Source: Agarivorans litoreus (GTDB lineage: Bacteria; Pseudomonadota; Gammaproteobacteria; Enterobacterales; Celerinatantimonadaceae). Taken from it: 64,000 bases of DNA. The notes under the pieces were generated by a model, which ran no database searches, had not been told where the DNA came from, and saw nothing but the letters and a program-made list of their open reading frames with translations. Position numbers and translations under genes: made by a program. The DNA is taken from NCBI RefSeq assembly GCF_019649015.1, contig NZ_BLPI01000001.1, positions 2,909,001-2,973,000 on the forward strand. The letters are read 5' to 3'. Shown here in pieces: positions 8,841-18,782 of the stretch; positions within the stretch are counted from its first letter, which is position 1, and each line of letters opens with the position of its first letter.

Positions 8841-9770
8841 ATGAAAGTTGCCGTATTAGGTGCTGCAGGCGGAATTGGCCAAGCCCTTTCATTACTATTA
8901 AAAACTCAGTTACCCGCTGGTTCTGAACTTTCGCTTTACGACATCGCCCCAGTAACACCAGGTGTTGCTGTAGATTTGAGCCACATCCCTACACAAGTGG
9001 CCATTAAAGGATTTGCGGGCGAAGACCCAAGCCCGGCCCTAGAAGGTGCCGATATCGTTCTTATTTCAGCTGGTGTGGCGCGTAAGCCAGGTATGGATCG
9101 CTCAGATCTATTCAACATCAATGCTGGGATTGTTAAAAACCTTATCGAGAAAGTCGCTGTTACTTGCCCTAAAGCGTGTATCGGTATTATCACTAACCCT
9201 GTTAATACTACTGTGCCAATTGCTGCAGAAGTATTGAAAAAAGCCGGTGTATACGACCCTGCTAAATTGTTTGGTGTGACTACACTTGACGTAATCCGCT
9301 CTGAAACATTTATTGCTGAAGCAAAAGGCTTAAACCCTGCCAACATTAACTTAAACGTTATTGGTGGCCACAGTGGTGTAACTATCTTGCCATTGTTATC
9401 TCAGCTAGATGGTATTTCATTCACCGATGAAGAGATTGCTGCGATGACCACGCGCATTCAAAACGCCGGTACTGAAGTAGTTGAAGCTAAAGCGGGTGGC
9501 GGCAGCGCTACGCTTTCTATGGGCCAAGCAGCTGCACGTTTCTGTTTGTCTCTAGTTAAAGCCGCTCAAGGCGAAGACGTAATTGAGTGTGCCTACGTTG
9601 ATGGTGGCAGTGAACATGCTAAGTTCTTTGCTCAACCAGTACGTTTGGGCCCTCAGGGTGTTGCTGAAATCTTACCTTACGGTGAGACTAGTGCATTTGA
9701 GAAAGCTGCAATTGACGGCATGTTAGATACCTTACATGGTGACATCGATAAAGGCGTAGAATTTGTTTAA
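8841..9770 (+). CDS. mdh: malate dehydrogenase (NAD)
   Basis: A 309-residue TCA-cycle enzyme interconverting malate and oxaloacetate. The Rossmann motif GAAGGIGQ is at residues 7-14, the substrate arginines in [14 protein letters not shown], a further Arg in the NPVN segment region, and the catalytic His in IGGHSGVT. Length fits the E. coli enzyme (312). I chose ATG at 8841, seven bases after GGAG, instead of TTG at 8838. It is monocistronic, with a terminator directly downstream. Confidence 0.97.
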   Translation: MKVAVLGAAGGIGQALSLLLKTQLPAGSELSLYDIAPVTPGVAVDLSHIPTQVAIKGFAGEDPSPALEGADIVLISAGVARKPGMDRSDLFNINAGIVKNLIEKVAVTCPKACIGIITNPVNTTVPIAAEVLKKAGVYDPAKLFGVTTLDVIRSETFIAEAKGLNPANINLNVIGGHSGVTILPLLSQLDGISFTDEEIAAMTTRIQNAGTEVVEAKAGGGSATLSMGQAAARFCLSLVKAAQGEDVIECAYVDGGSEHAKFFAQPVRLGPQGVAEILPYGETSAFEKAAIDGMLDTLHGDIDKGVEFV

Positions 9771-9791
9771 TTGCAAATCTTAGTTCCAAAT

Positions 9792-9816
9792 AAGGAGTGC
9801 ATCGCACTCCTTTTTT
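9792..9816 (+). terminator. terminator of mdh
   Basis: AAGGAGTGC, loop ATC, GCACTCCTT, followed by a T-run. Confidence 0.9.
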
Positions 9817-9965
9817 GTGCCTATTTTTAGTGTAAATGGTTGACTATAAAGCTTTTGTTTCTTGATTTTTTGCGCCGTAGCGCTTGAGCTAAACTAATCT
9901 TAACGAGGCATTAAACTAGCTTTAGCTTTGAAAAAGCCATTTAGAATAGCAAGGATAAAAGTGGC

Positions 9966-9992
9966 TTTAGTTTTTTGGCATGATGCCGATAG
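9966..9992 (+). promoter_or_regulatory. sigma-28 (FliA) promoter of motX
   Basis: TTTAGTTT (6 of 8 to TAAAGTTT), 11-bp spacer, GCCGATAG (7 of 8 to GCCGATAA). The start would fall near 10000, about 20 nt before the motX ATG. It lies inside the longer open frame that begins at 9928, arguing that motX starts at 10021. Confidence 0.75.
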
Positions 9993-10020
9993 CTTAAGTG
10001 TTAAGACGATAGGAACGGCT

Positions 10021-10740
10021 ATGAATAAGCAGATCATTTCACTACTTCTTGCTGCGGGAATAAGTTCAGCGGCCTTTGCAGAATCTATTGATGCCTTGTC
10101 AGTGGATGATGAATTAGATACGCCAGCACAGCAAGCTGAGCCGGTCACTATCGATCCTACCGAATACACCAGTCCATCAGATATTGAAGCGGTTCAGCTT
10201 TATAAGCAAGACGAGTTAATTACTTGGATTAACAACAATCAGCACCTTGCTCGGGTGAAAGCAGACGATTGCCAGTTAGTTGAAGATATTGAGGCACGGG
10301 CCGAAAAAGTCGCTATTCCAGCTTACCAGTTTTTGTGGGGTGATATGCTGGCATGGGGAGTCTGTGTTGATTCAAATCCTGAGCTTGGCGTTATGTACAT
10401 GTGGCGAGCGGCTAATCAAGGTTTAGCTGCGGCCATGGAGCAACTAGGCCGCTATTACGCAACCGGTACCTTAGTTCAGCAAGATTACGCCAAAGCTATT
10501 CCATTATTACGTGAAGCAGCCGGACAAGGTTTTCTACCCGCTCAGTTGCGCTTAGTATCTCTCTATGTAGAAGGCAAAGGCAGCCCTTACGATTACGAAG
10601 ATGCTTATCGCTGGTTACATCATTCAATCATTGCCGACAAACAAACTCACCGAGAAGCCAGCCAATTATTGGCCGCGCTTGCCAGCAAAATGCCTGAATA
10701 TGTAGTGGTTAAAGCTAAAGCAAGCAACCAACCCTACTAA
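10021..10740 (+). CDS. motX: sodium-driven flagellar motor T-ring protein MotX
   Basis: A 239-residue secreted protein with a signal peptide (ISLLLAAGISSAAFA). The conserved core RVKADDCQLVEDIEARAEKV, then YQFLWGDMLAWGVCVD, matches Vibrio MotX closely as I recall it. It is followed by Sel1-type helical repeats (LGVMYMWRAANQGLAAAMEQLGRYY; AIPLLREAAGQGFLPAQLRLV) and the SPYDYEDAYRWL signature. MotX and MotY form the periplasmic T ring that anchors PomAB stators. It is a solitary gene, transcribed from a predicted sigma-28 promoter, away from other flagellar genes. The acidic linker after the signal (residues ~20-45) is longer than in Vibrio. Confidence 0.9.
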   Translation: MNKQIISLLLAAGISSAAFAESIDALSVDDELDTPAQQAEPVTIDPTEYTSPSDIEAVQLYKQDELITWINNNQHLARVKADDCQLVEDIEARAEKVAIPAYQFLWGDMLAWGVCVDSNPELGVMYMWRAANQGLAAAMEQLGRYYATGTLVQQDYAKAIPLLREAAGQGFLPAQLRLVSLYVEGKGSPYDYEDAYRWLHHSIIADKQTHREASQLLAALASKMPEYVVVKAKASNQPY

Positions 10741-10817
10741 AGCCACGCGCAAAGCATTAACATAGAGCTATTCTTGAAGAGTAATACTTTTTATTGCTCA
10801 ACTTAGTAGGTTAGTTA

Positions 10818-13334
10818 ATGCAAAATCAGGCTGTGTCGGCCACACTAAAATCGACCTTACTCGCTGCCTTAACAGAAGAAATGGCCCCCGTTTCTAAAGA
10901 TTGGCTCAAAGCCTTGTGCAGTGAAGAACAACGAAGCCAATTCTCGGCAAGCCTTGCTGAGTTGCTTGATGAAGGTGCCTTAGTGACTACCCGGATTGGT
11001 GCTTATACCTTACCTGAGCGTTTAGGCTTAGTGACCGGAACCGTTATTGGTCATCGTGATGGTTTTGGTTTCTTAAAAACCACCCAAGAAGGCACCGATT
11101 TATTCTTACCCGCAAAAGAAATGCGCAAGGTCTTCCATAACGATTTTGTGTTGGCAGCGCCATCTAGCATGGATAAGCGTGGTCGCCGTGAAGGTCAAGT
11201 CATTCGTGTATTAAAACCAGGTAAATTAGAGTTAGTGGGGCGCTTTTTTGTTGAGGGTAATCACCGCTATGTAGTGCCGGACGATTCTCGAATTAACCAA
11301 GATATTCTCATTGGCAAAAATGACACAGCAGGTGCTCGCCAAGGCCAAGTGGTCGTGATTGAAGTGCTTAGTCGCCCTTCGGCTCCCAAACTGGCTGTAG
11401 GTAAAGTGATTGATATTCTCGGTGAAAAAATGGCACCGGGTATGGAAGTGCAAGTTGCTTTGCGTAATCACGATATTCCCCATGAGTGGCCAAAAGCGGT
11501 CACTAAAGCCGTTAGTAAGCTTGAAGAAGAAGTGGATGATGCGGCTAAACAAAACCGCGTTGATTTGCGTGAACTACCATTGGTTACCATTGATGGTGAA
11601 GATGCTCGCGATTTTGATGATGCAGTATATTGCGAAGCGAAAAAGTCTGGCGGCTGGCGTTTGTGGGTAGCCATCGCAGATGTGTCTTATTACGTGCGTC
11701 CCGATGCCGCACTCGATAAAGAAGCACTAAATCGTGGTAACTCGGTGTATTTCCCAGACCAAGTTATCCCTATGTTACCAGAGCAACTCTCCAATGGATT
11801 GTGTTCACTTAACCCAAAAGTAGACCGCTTATGTATGGTGGCAGAGATGACCATTTCTGCTGCTGGCCGTTTATCGGGTTATAAATTTTATGAAGCGGTA
11901 ATGCACTCGCATGCGCGATTTACCTATAACAAAGTGGCAGCGATTCTGGATGGTGATGAAGCTTTAGCCCAACGCTACGCCGAGCAAGTTCCGCACTTGC
12001 AAGAGCTGCATCGCTTATACAGCGCTTTAAAAGTAAGCCGTGCCCAGCGCGGTGGTATTGAGCTAGAAACGCAAGAAACCCGTTTTATTTTTAATGCCCA
12101 ACGCAAAATTGAGCAAATTGTTCCGCTAACCCGTAATGATGCACACAAAATGATTGAAGAGTGTATGATTCAGGCAAACGTGGCAGCGGCTAAGTTTGTA
12201 GAAAAGCATCAGCAAGCCATTTTATATCGGGTGCACGATCGCCCCGGTAAAGAGCGGTTGACTAATTTTAGAGGTTTCTTGAATGAGTTAGGCCTGCCAT
12301 TAGGTGGAGGTGAAGAACCACAGCCGAGTGACTACTTTAAACTAGTTGAAGCCATTCAAGAGCGACCTGATCTTGAGCTGATTCAAACCATGTTATTACG
12401 CTCAATGATGCAGGCAGTTTATCAACCTGACAACATTGGCCACTTTGGTTTAGCGCTTAAATCTTATGCCCACTTTACTTCACCTATTCGTCGTTACCCA
12501 GACTTGTTATTGCACCGAGTGATTAAGTTTCTAGTTAATAAGTTAGAAGCTGAGGCCGCCGGCAAAACCGTTAAAAACAAATGGACGGTTACCGGTGGTT
12601 ACTCTTATCAAGATGATGAAATGGATAAGTTTGGCGAAGTGTGTTCAATGACCGAACGTCGCGCCGATGATGCCACCCGAGAAGTGTCCGACAGTCTTAA
12701 ATGTGAATACATGCAAGATCACGTGGGCACCGTGTTACCCGCAACCATTGCGGCAGTCACCGGTTTTGGCTTTTTTGCCCGCTTGGATGAGTTTCATATT
12801 GATGGCTTAGTACATATCAACTCTTTACGTGGCGACTATTATCATTATGATGCCGCTCGCCAGATCTTGGTGGGAGAGAAAACCGGCAAGCGCTTTAGAA
12901 TTGGTGATGCGGTTACAGTAAAAGTAGCCTCGGTAAACATGGCCGATCGTAAAATGGAATTTGTCATCGTTAATAAAGATGGTCAGGACGACGAATTTGA
13001 CCGCCCAGAGCGAACTGGCAAAGATGGCGGTCGTGGCAAACGCTTTGCTAAATCAACCGGCGATTCCGAACGCTCTAGGGATGGTAAAAAGAAACAACGC
13101 CATCGTGACAGTAAAAATAAAGGCAAACGCCGTGGTACTGCTAAATCGAAGAGCAATGAGAGTAGCAGCGAGAACAAAGGTGGCTTTAGCCCTTGGCAGC
13201 AACGTGATCCTGCGGCCAAAAAGGCAAAATCAAATAATGAGGCTAATGCCAAAACGCGCAAAAAGCCTAAAAAGAAACGTAAGCAGCGCCCTGGTAAACA
13301 AGAGCGTAACGCTGTTAAACAACAGAAGAATTAA
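10818..13334 (+). CDS. rnr: ribonuclease R
   Basis: An 838-residue 3'-5' exoribonuclease that degrades structured RNA and takes part in rRNA, tmRNA and mRNA turnover. The N-terminal helix-turn-helix and cold-shock-like domains ([13 protein letters not shown]) precede the RNB catalytic core with [13 protein letters not shown], which carries the metal-binding aspartates. An S1 domain lies near residues 640-720 ([21 protein letters not shown]). The last ~110 residues are a very basic Lys/Arg-rich tail, as in E. coli RNase R (813). rlmB starts 2 bp after the stop, so the two are co-transcribed. Confidence 0.97.
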   Translation: MQNQAVSATLKSTLLAALTEEMAPVSKDWLKALCSEEQRSQFSASLAELLDEGALVTTRIGAYTLPERLGLVTGTVIGHRDGFGFLKTTQEGTDLFLPAKEMRKVFHNDFVLAAPSSMDKRGRREGQVIRVLKPGKLELVGRFFVEGNHRYVVPDDSRINQDILIGKNDTAGARQGQVVVIEVLSRPSAPKLAVGKVIDILGEKMAPGMEVQVALRNHDIPHEWPKAVTKAVSKLEEEVDDAAKQNRVDLRELPLVTIDGEDARDFDDAVYCEAKKSGGWRLWVAIADVSYYVRPDAALDKEALNRGNSVYFPDQVIPMLPEQLSNGLCSLNPKVDRLCMVAEMTISAAGRLSGYKFYEAVMHSHARFTYNKVAAILDGDEALAQRYAEQVPHLQELHRLYSALKVSRAQRGGIELETQETRFIFNAQRKIEQIVPLTRNDAHKMIEECMIQANVAAAKFVEKHQQAILYRVHDRPGKERLTNFRGFLNELGLPLGGGEEPQPSDYFKLVEAIQERPDLELIQTMLLRSMMQAVYQPDNIGHFGLALKSYAHFTSPIRRYPDLLLHRVIKFLVNKLEAEAAGKTVKNKWTVTGGYSYQDDEMDKFGEVCSMTERRADDATREVSDSLKCEYMQDHVGTVLPATIAAVTGFGFFARLDEFHIDGLVHINSLRGDYYHYDAARQILVGEKTGKRFRIGDAVTVKVASVNMADRKMEFVIVNKDGQDDEFDRPERTGKDGGRGKRFAKSTGDSERSRDGKKKQRHRDSKNKGKRRGTAKSKSNESSSENKGGFSPWQQRDPAAKKAKSNNEANAKTRKKPKKKRKQRPGKQERNAVKQQKN

Positions 13335-13336
13335 AC

Positions 13337-14071
13337 ATGAGCCAACAAGTTATTTATGGTTTGCACGCAGTGCAAGCTTTGCTAGAGCGCAGCCCAGAGC
13401 GAATTATCGAAGTATATGCCTTAAAAGGGCGTCAAGATGAGCGTTTATTACCCTTGCTGAATGAGCTGCGTCGATTGGGCGCCTCGGTTCAGTTTATGCC
13501 ACGTAAAGCCTTAGACGACAAAGCCGAAAGTTCGCAACACCAAGGCATTGTGGCGCGAGTAAAAGCGGGTCGTGGTTACAACGAAAATGATTTAAAGCAG
13601 CTGGTGGAATCAAGCTCGGCTCCACTGTTTTTGGTATTAGATGGAGTAACCGACCCACATAACCTGGGGGCATGTTTACGTAATGCTGACGCTGCCGGTG
13701 TGGCGGGGGTAATTGTGCCAAAAGACAAATCGGTTCAATTAAATGCCACTGTGCGCAAAGTAGCCTGCGGCGCAGCCGAGACCGTACCGCTAGTGGTGGT
13801 AACAAACCTTGCGAGAACTCTGCGCGAATTGCAGCAGCTAGGTGTTTGGGTAGTTGGCACGGCGGGTGAGGCTGAACAGTTTATTTATGACACTAAGTTA
13901 CAAGGCCCAATGGCGATAGTAATGGGTGCAGAAGGCCGTGGGATGCGCCGTTTAACGCGCGAAACCTGCGATGAATTAGTGAAGTTGCCAATGCTAGGTG
14001 CAGTATCAAGTTTAAACGTATCGGTTGCAGCAGGAATTTGCCTGTTTGAAGCGGTACGCCAGCGCCGTTAA
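13337..14071 (+). CDS. rlmB: 23S rRNA (guanosine-2'-O)-methyltransferase
   Basis: A 244-residue SPOUT-class enzyme that methylates G2251 of 23S rRNA using SAM. An N-terminal substrate-binding domain is followed by the SpoU motifs: [26 protein letters not shown] and [15 protein letters not shown], the last two forming the cofactor knot. Length is that of E. coli RlmB (243). It follows rnr by 2 bp, the standard gammaproteobacterial pairing, and sits upstream of the rpsF operon, which has its own promoter. Confidence 0.96.
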   Translation: MSQQVIYGLHAVQALLERSPERIIEVYALKGRQDERLLPLLNELRRLGASVQFMPRKALDDKAESSQHQGIVARVKAGRGYNENDLKQLVESSSAPLFLVLDGVTDPHNLGACLRNADAAGVAGVIVPKDKSVQLNATVRKVACGAAETVPLVVVTNLARTLRELQQLGVWVVGTAGEAEQFIYDTKLQGPMAIVMGAEGRGMRRLTRETCDELVKLPMLGAVSSLNVSVAAGICLFEAVRQRR

Positions 14072-14106
14072 TACACAATTTACCCTGCCAAAAATACTGA
14101 GTTACT

Positions 14107-14140
14107 AGCCTCTGAGTGGAATCTCATTCAGAGGCTTTAA
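14107..14140 (+). terminator. candidate terminator after rlmB
   Basis: AGCCTCTGA and TCAGAGGCT enclose a 12-nt partly paired loop, followed by TTTAATTTA. The T-run is broken, so it may be a weak terminator or an RNA-stabilising hairpin. Confidence 0.5.
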
Positions 14141-14146
14141 TTTAGC

Positions 14147-14175
14147 TTGATTAAATTCTCGCCTTCACATAAAAT
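14147..14175 (+). promoter_or_regulatory. sigma-70 promoter of rpsF-priB-rpsR-rplI
   Basis: TTGATT at 14147-14152, an exact 17-bp spacer, and TAAAAT at 14170-14175. The leader would be about 85 nt long. Confidence 0.7.
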
Positions 14176-14210
14176 CAGCGCCCCTAAAACAGCCATTTTA
14201 CTTTTAGTTC

Positions 14211-14250
14211 CTTGCCTCTTCGGTTCGGCTGTACCATGAACGAGGCTATA
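14211..14250 (+). promoter_or_regulatory. candidate S6:S18 leader hairpin of rpsF mRNA
   Basis: GCCTC (14214-14218) pairs with GAGGC (14242-14246), with an inner GGT/ACC pairing (14222-14224 with 14233-14235), just upstream of the rpsF ribosome-binding site. A hairpin bound by the S6:S18 complex is known in many bacterial rpsF leaders. Whether the conserved loop nucleotides are present was not established. Confidence 0.35.
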
Positions 14251-14267
14251 ACCCGTAGGGAGCAATC

Positions 14268-14702
14268 ATGCGTCATTACGAAATCGTATTCATGGTCCAC
14301 CCAGACCAGAGCGAACAAGTTCCAGGTATGATCGAGCGTTACTCAGCAGTTATCACAGATAACGGCGGTAGCATCCATCGCTTGGAAGATTGGGGCCGCC
14401 GTCAATTGGCTTACCCAATCGAAAAATTGCACAAAGCCCACTATGTTCTTTTGAACATCGAAGCTAGCGCAGAAGTTGTTGATGAATTGGAAACTGCTTT
14501 CCGTTTCAACGATGCTGTTATCCGTAACATGATCATGCGCACTAAGTCTGCTGTTACAGAGATCTCTCCAATTGCTAAAGCTAAAGATGAGCGTCCAGCT
14601 CGTCGTGACGAAGAGCGTCCAGCTCGTCGTGAAGAAGCAGCACCAGCAGCTGAAGAAGCTCCAGCAGTAGAAGCTAAAGAAGAGTCAGCTAGCGAAGAAT
14701 AA
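14268..14702 (+). CDS. rpsF: 30S ribosomal protein S6
   Basis: A 144-residue ribosomal protein. The opening [19 protein letters not shown] and the [18 protein letters not shown] segment are diagnostic of S6. The C-terminus is a long Glu/Ala/Arg tail with a near repeat ([17 protein letters not shown]), equivalent to the tail that RimK extends with glutamates in E. coli. It is the first gene of the rpsF-priB-rpsR-rplI operon and is preceded by a sigma-70 promoter and possible autoregulatory leader. Confidence 0.98.
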   Translation: MRHYEIVFMVHPDQSEQVPGMIERYSAVITDNGGSIHRLEDWGRRQLAYPIEKLHKAHYVLLNIEASAEVVDELETAFRFNDAVIRNMIMRTKSAVTEISPIAKAKDERPARRDEERPARREEAAPAAEEAPAVEAKEESASEE

Positions 14703-14708
14703 GACCTT

Positions 14709-15023
14709 ATGTCTGAAAATAGGTTGGTTTTGCAGGGGCGAGTATTACGCGCACCAAAACGCTCTACCAGTCCGGCCGGTGTTGCACATTGCCAATTTTG
14801 GCTAGAGCATCGTTCGCAGCAACAAGAAGCTGGATTTTCTCGCCAAGCCTATTGCCAAATAGCAGTAGTTGCCAGTGGCGATATTTTGAAGCAAGATTCA
14901 TCGCATATAAGTATGGGGTGTGAAGTAAGAGTAAGTGGTTTTATAAATAGCCACAAAGCGGCCAACGGTTCATATCGATTGGTACTTCATGCTTCTGAAA
15001 TTGATTTGTTATCACGAGGATAA
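14709..15023 (+). CDS. priB: primosomal replication protein N
   Basis: A 104-residue single-strand-DNA-binding protein of the OB fold that works with PriA and DnaT to reload DnaB at stalled forks. [18 protein letters not shown], then [12 protein letters not shown], and the C-terminal [14 protein letters not shown] are typical of PriB. Its place between rpsF and rpsR is the classic arrangement. It starts 6 bp after rpsF and ends 4 bp before rpsR, so translational coupling is likely. Confidence 0.96.
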   Translation: MSENRLVLQGRVLRAPKRSTSPAGVAHCQFWLEHRSQQQEAGFSRQAYCQIAVVASGDILKQDSSHISMGCEVRVSGFINSHKAANGSYRLVLHASEIDLLSRG

Positions 15024-15027
15024 TGTT

Positions 15028-15255
15028 ATGGCACGTTTTTTCCGTCGTCGTAAATTCTGCCGCTTTTCAGCGGAAGGTGTTGTTGAGATCGATTATAAAG
15101 ATACAGCAACATTAAAAAACTACATCACTGAAAGTGGTAAAATTGTACCTAGTCGTATTACTGGTACAAGCGCTAAATACCAACGTCAACTTGCACGCGC
15201 TATTAAACGTGCTCGTTACCTGGCTCTATTGCCATACACTGATTTACATAAGTAA
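15028..15255 (+). CDS. rpsR: 30S ribosomal protein S18
   Basis: A 75-residue ribosomal protein starting [18 protein letters not shown], with the conserved [20 protein letters not shown] and ending LPYTDLHK. The start is ATG at 15028, preceded by GAGGATAATGTT; upstream in-frame codons from 14989 overlap priB and are not used. S18 pairs with S6 on the small-subunit platform, which explains the shared operon. Length equals that of E. coli S18. Confidence 0.98.
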   Translation: MARFFRRRKFCRFSAEGVVEIDYKDTATLKNYITESGKIVPSRITGTSAKYQRQLARAIKRARYLALLPYTDLHK

Positions 15256-15305
15256 ATCGGCGTTTGCAACTAGCCTAACTCAATCGAATTAATCGAGGAA
15301 AGGTA

Positions 15306-15758
15306 ATGGAAATTATTCTATTAGACAAAATCGCTAACTTAGGCGGTTTGGGTGATCAAGTTAATGTTAAAGCAGGTTACGCACGTAACTTCTTGATCCC
15401 ACAAGGTAAAGCTGTTCCTGCAACTAAAGCTAACGTAGAAGTTTTTGAAGCTCGTCGTTCAGAATTAGAAGCTAAACTAGCTGAAACTTTGAAAGCATCT
15501 GAAGCTCGCGCTGAGAAACTAAATGCTCTAGAAGCAATTGTTATCGAAGCTAAAGCTGGTGAAGAAGGTAAACTATTCGGTTCTATCGGTACTCGTGACA
15601 TCGCTGATGTTATTACTGCTGCTGGTGTTGAAGTAGTGAAATCTGAAGTTCGCCTACCAAACGGTGTACTACGTAACACTGGTGAAGTTGAAGTTGTTAT
15701 TCAAGTTCACACTGACGTAAGTGCTACTGTTACTCTACAAGTTGTTGCTGCTGAATAA
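15306..15758 (+). CDS. rplI: 50S ribosomal protein L9
   Basis: A 150-residue ribosomal protein. The N-terminal rRNA-binding domain [35 protein letters not shown] is diagnostic. A long connecting helix and the C-terminal domain follow ([28 protein letters not shown]). It starts behind GAGGAAAGGTA and is the last gene of the operon, with a perfect-palindrome terminator after it. In many relatives dnaB follows directly; here about 4.2 kb of other genes come between. Confidence 0.98.
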   Translation: MEIILLDKIANLGGLGDQVNVKAGYARNFLIPQGKAVPATKANVEVFEARRSELEAKLAETLKASEARAEKLNALEAIVIEAKAGEEGKLFGSIGTRDIADVITAAGVEVVKSEVRLPNGVLRNTGEVEVVIQVHTDVSATVTLQVVAAE

Positions 15759-15776
15759 TTTCAGCTATATAGCTTG

Positions 15777-15806
15777 AAAAAACCGCGCCTAGGCGCGGTT
15801 TTTTTG
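15777..15806 (+). terminator. terminator of the rpsF operon
   Basis: AACCGCGCCTAGGCGCGGTT is a perfect 20-bp palindrome (15781-15800), flanked by A-run and T-run. Confidence 0.95.
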
Positions 15807-15915
15807 TATATTGGCTATGATTTTAAAGGATTTTGAAAGATAGTTGATATAAATCCGGTTTTCACTATAAGTATTTCGTTGTCGCAAATTGGTTACTTGA
15901 ACAAGGAGAGTTAGA

Positions 15916-17097
15916 GTGCGTTTATTTTTGGTTTTAGCGACCGCCTTAATCAGTGTTTTTTCCCATGCTAATAGCAGTTGGTCAGACATAGAGCAGCAAG
16001 CTAAAGGGCAAACCGTATATTTTAATGCCTGGGCTGGCGCCGATAATATTAACGCCTATATTCGCTGGGCGGGCGAGCAAGTTAAGCAGCGCTATGGTGT
16101 TGAACTTGAGCATGTAAAGATTACCGATACCGCCAATGTGGTCAGCCGCATTTTAGCGGAGAAAGTGAGTGGCCGAACTAACGGTGGCAGTGTTGATTTG
16201 GTGTGGGTTAACGGCGAGAACTTCCGTGCCTTAAAAGAGGCCAAATTGCTCTATGGTCCATTCACTCAATACCTACCGAATTTAGCGCTTACTGATGCTA
16301 ATAATCCCGCTTTATTATATGACTTCACTATTCCTGTTGAGGGCTATGAGTCTCCTTGGGGTGGCGCGCAACTGACATTCTATTACGACGGTGCTCGCAT
16401 TAAACAAGCGCCAACGTCGATGCAAGCTCTGCTTAGTTACCTACAGAAAAACCCTGGCTTATTTAGTTATCCAGCGCCACCAAGTTTTTATGGAACCACT
16501 TTTGTAAAGCAAGCCTTGTTTGAAACTATTGATGATACCGAGCAACTGTATCAGCCAGTGAATAAGCAAACCTTCGATAAGGTGACTAGCAAGCTATGGG
16601 CTTATTTGGATCAGTTACACCCTTTAATGTGGCGCCGTGGCCAAAGCTTTCCAAGTGGAAGTGGTCAAATGCAGCAACTGTTGAATGACGGCGAGTTAAG
16701 CATCGCTTTTAGCTTCAACCCTAACGATCCGGCTGCTGCCATTGAGCAAGGTTTACTGCCTGAATCGGTACGTAGTTATGTGCATCAAATCGGAACGGTA
16801 GGCAATACTCACTTCTTAGCCATTCCGTTTAATAGTGACGCCAGCGCAGGTGCGATGGTAGTGGCCAACTTTTTATTATCGCCTGAAGCCCAAGCTCGCA
16901 AAGCTGATTTAACTTACTGGGGTGACCCAACGGTATTGGCGCTAGAAAAACTTAGTGAACAACAACAACAGTTTTTCGCCGGGCAGCAAAACCAAGCGAG
17001 TTTAAGTGCAGCAGATCGCGCTAAAATATTAGGCGAACCTCATGCTACTTGGGTCGCTTTGTTAGAAGCAGAATGGTTGCGTCGCTATAGTCGATGA
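15916..17097 (+). CDS. ynjB: ABC transporter periplasmic binding protein, YnjB-like
   Basis: A 393-residue secreted solute-binding protein. The signal peptide LFLVLATALISVFSHA is followed by VYFNAWAGADNINAYIRWA, characteristic of the YnjB group (family 1-like binding fold). GGSVDLVWVNGENFRALKE and the GGAQLTFYYDGARI segment support this. The substrate of YnjBCD is not known to me; related systems move thiamine, iron or small sulfur compounds. GTG at 15916 follows AAGGAGAG. The stop overlaps the permease start (ATGA), so the genes are coupled. Confidence 0.85.
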   Translation: MRLFLVLATALISVFSHANSSWSDIEQQAKGQTVYFNAWAGADNINAYIRWAGEQVKQRYGVELEHVKITDTANVVSRILAEKVSGRTNGGSVDLVWVNGENFRALKEAKLLYGPFTQYLPNLALTDANNPALLYDFTIPVEGYESPWGGAQLTFYYDGARIKQAPTSMQALLSYLQKNPGLFSYPAPPSFYGTTFVKQALFETIDDTEQLYQPVNKQTFDKVTSKLWAYLDQLHPLMWRRGQSFPSGSGQMQQLLNDGELSIAFSFNPNDPAAAIEQGLLPESVRSYVHQIGTVGNTHFLAIPFNSDASAGAMVVANFLLSPEAQARKADLTYWGDPTVLALEKLSEQQQQFFAGQQNQASLSAADRAKILGEPHATWVALLEAEWLRRYSR

Positions 17098-18782
17098 GAG
17101 AGTTTTCCCAAAAGGCAGCAGTGTTATTTCCAGTTGTGACCGGTGCACTGCTGATGCTGCCTTTGCTGTTTGGTTTTATTGATACGCTGTTACCTGCTTT
17201 TGGCTATTTTCCTATTGCTTCTAAACACCAATTTAGTTTAAACGTTTGGCAACAGCTGTTTAGCTATTCGCCATTATGGCAATCGGTATTGCTTACGGTG
17301 TTTACTGGCTGGGCTGCCGCCTTATTGTCATTGATAACGGCGCTTTGGTTAATTATGCATTGCTACCAGAGTCGTTGGTGGCAGTTTTTAGAGAAAACAC
17401 TGGCGCCTTTTTTAGCTATTCCACACGCTGCAATGGCCATTGCTTTATTGTTTTTATTAGCGCCTAGTGGCTGGTTAATGCGTTTGGTCTCACCTTGGTT
17501 AACTGATTTCAACTACCCGCCTTTATGGCAAACCACTCAAGATGCTTGGGGCTTAAGCTTAATGCTCGCTTTGTGGGTGAAAGAGTTACCATTCATGTTA
17601 TTGGTATTAATGTCTGCTTGTTCTCAATTACCAGTAAAACGCAGTTTGGCACTTGGCCAAAGCTTGGCTTATTCGAGCCAGCAAGTATGGCAAGATATTT
17701 TGTTCCCGCAGTTAATTAAACGTATTCGCTTACCGTTTTTTACGGTGCTTGCGTTCTCACTTACTGTTGTGGATGTGGCGCAAATTATCGGCCCGAGTAA
17801 GCCAGTAACCTTAGCATTATTGGTCTGGCAGTGGTTTAGCGATAGCAATATCGATCTGCGTTTAGTGGGAGCGGCGGGCTCATTACTACTGCTTGCAGTA
17901 GTGGTATTGAGTGTCTTGTTGTCTTTAGGCTTAGAAAAGCTCTATCTTACTAGGCAACTAAATAAAGCCATGCAAGGCGTTCGCAAATCAGCGAGTAGCG
18001 CCAAACTTGCTCGTGGTTTGTTAGTGACACTGGTGATTAGCTTAGTATTGAGCTTATTGGTGATCCTTATTTGGTCAATAACTTGGCGATGGAGATTTCC
18101 TGATGTATTGCCTGCACAGTGGAGCTTGCACTATTGGCAGCAAGCAGGGAGTTATTTGCTAGCACCATTGTTTAATAGTTTAGGCATTGCGTTTTCTTCG
18201 GCCGCCATAAGTTTAATATTGGTTGTTGGCTGCTTGGAGTACCAATTAAAACAAGCCGATACGTCGCGCTGGTGGTCAATTATGATGTACTTGCCTTTGT
18301 TGTTGCCTCAAGTTGTATTTTTATTTGGTGTGCAAGTTCAGCTGTTTAAGTATCGTCTAGACGGCAATCTCATCACTGTTATCTGGGCGCACATTATTTT
18401 TGTTTTACCCTATGCGTATTTATCTTTGGTTGGCAGTTATCGAGCCTTTGATAAGCGTTATATGCAGGCAGCGGTTAGTTTGTCGCATAGTTATTGGCGC
18501 AGTTTCATGGCAGTAAAATTGCCCATGCTTACTCGTCCTTTAGGTTTGGCTTTTGCTATTGGTTTTGCTGTGAGTATTGCTCAATACTTACCTACTTTGT
18601 TTGTGGGAGCAGGGCGAGTGAGTACTCTAACCACCGAAGCCGTCGCGCTGGCTTCTGGTGGTGATAGGCGAATAACTGCAGTGATGGTGATATGGCAAAC
18701 GTTACTGCCACTACTGGTGTACAGTGCTGCTATTGCTTGGCCTAAATGGCGCTACCGGCATTTTCGAGGGATGCATAGTTAA
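17094..18782 (+). CDS. ynjC: ABC transporter permease, YnjC-like (two fused halves)
   Basis: A 562-residue inner-membrane permease with about twelve hydrophobic segments in two homologous halves. Each half carries an EAA-like loop, for example ALGQSLAYSSQQVWQDILFPQL and AVSLSHSYWRSFMAVKLPML. The overall design is like FbpB and ThiP. It overlaps ynjB by 4 bp and ynjD by 1 bp (TAATG), the tight packing expected of one transport complex. The gene is unrelated in function to its neighbours rplI and dnaB. Confidence 0.85.
   Translation: MREFSQKAAVLFPVVTGALLMLPLLFGFIDTLLPAFGYFPIASKHQFSLNVWQQLFSYSPLWQSVLLTVFTGWAAALLSLITALWLIMHCYQSRWWQFLEKTLAPFLAIPHAAMAIALLFLLAPSGWLMRLVSPWLTDFNYPPLWQTTQDAWGLSLMLALWVKELPFMLLVLMSACSQLPVKRSLALGQSLAYSSQQVWQDILFPQLIKRIRLPFFTVLAFSLTVVDVAQIIGPSKPVTLALLVWQWFSDSNIDLRLVGAAGSLLLLAVVVLSVLLSLGLEKLYLTRQLNKAMQGVRKSASSAKLARGLLVTLVISLVLSLLVILIWSITWRWRFPDVLPAQWSLHYWQQAGSYLLAPLFNSLGIAFSSAAISLILVVGCLEYQLKQADTSRWWSIMMYLPLLLPQVVFLFGVQVQLFKYRLDGNLITVIWAHIIFVLPYAYLSLVGSYRAFDKRYMQAAVSLSHSYWRSFMAVKLPMLTRPLGLAFAIGFAVSIAQYLPTLFVGAGRVSTLTTEAVALASGGDRRITAVMVIWQTLLPLLVYSAAIAWPKWRYRHFRGMHS

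Noticed and set aside
8936-9346. 136-residue minus-strand open frame
   Set aside because: A shadow of mdh; composition is that of an antisense frame.
9847-9880. TAAAG ... GCCGTAG as a sigma-28 promoter of motX
   Set aside because: The spacer is about 7 bp too long; the site at 9966-9992 has correct spacing and better matches.
9928-10020. N-terminal extension of motX
   Set aside because: The sigma-28 promoter lies inside it and the signal peptide begins at 10021.
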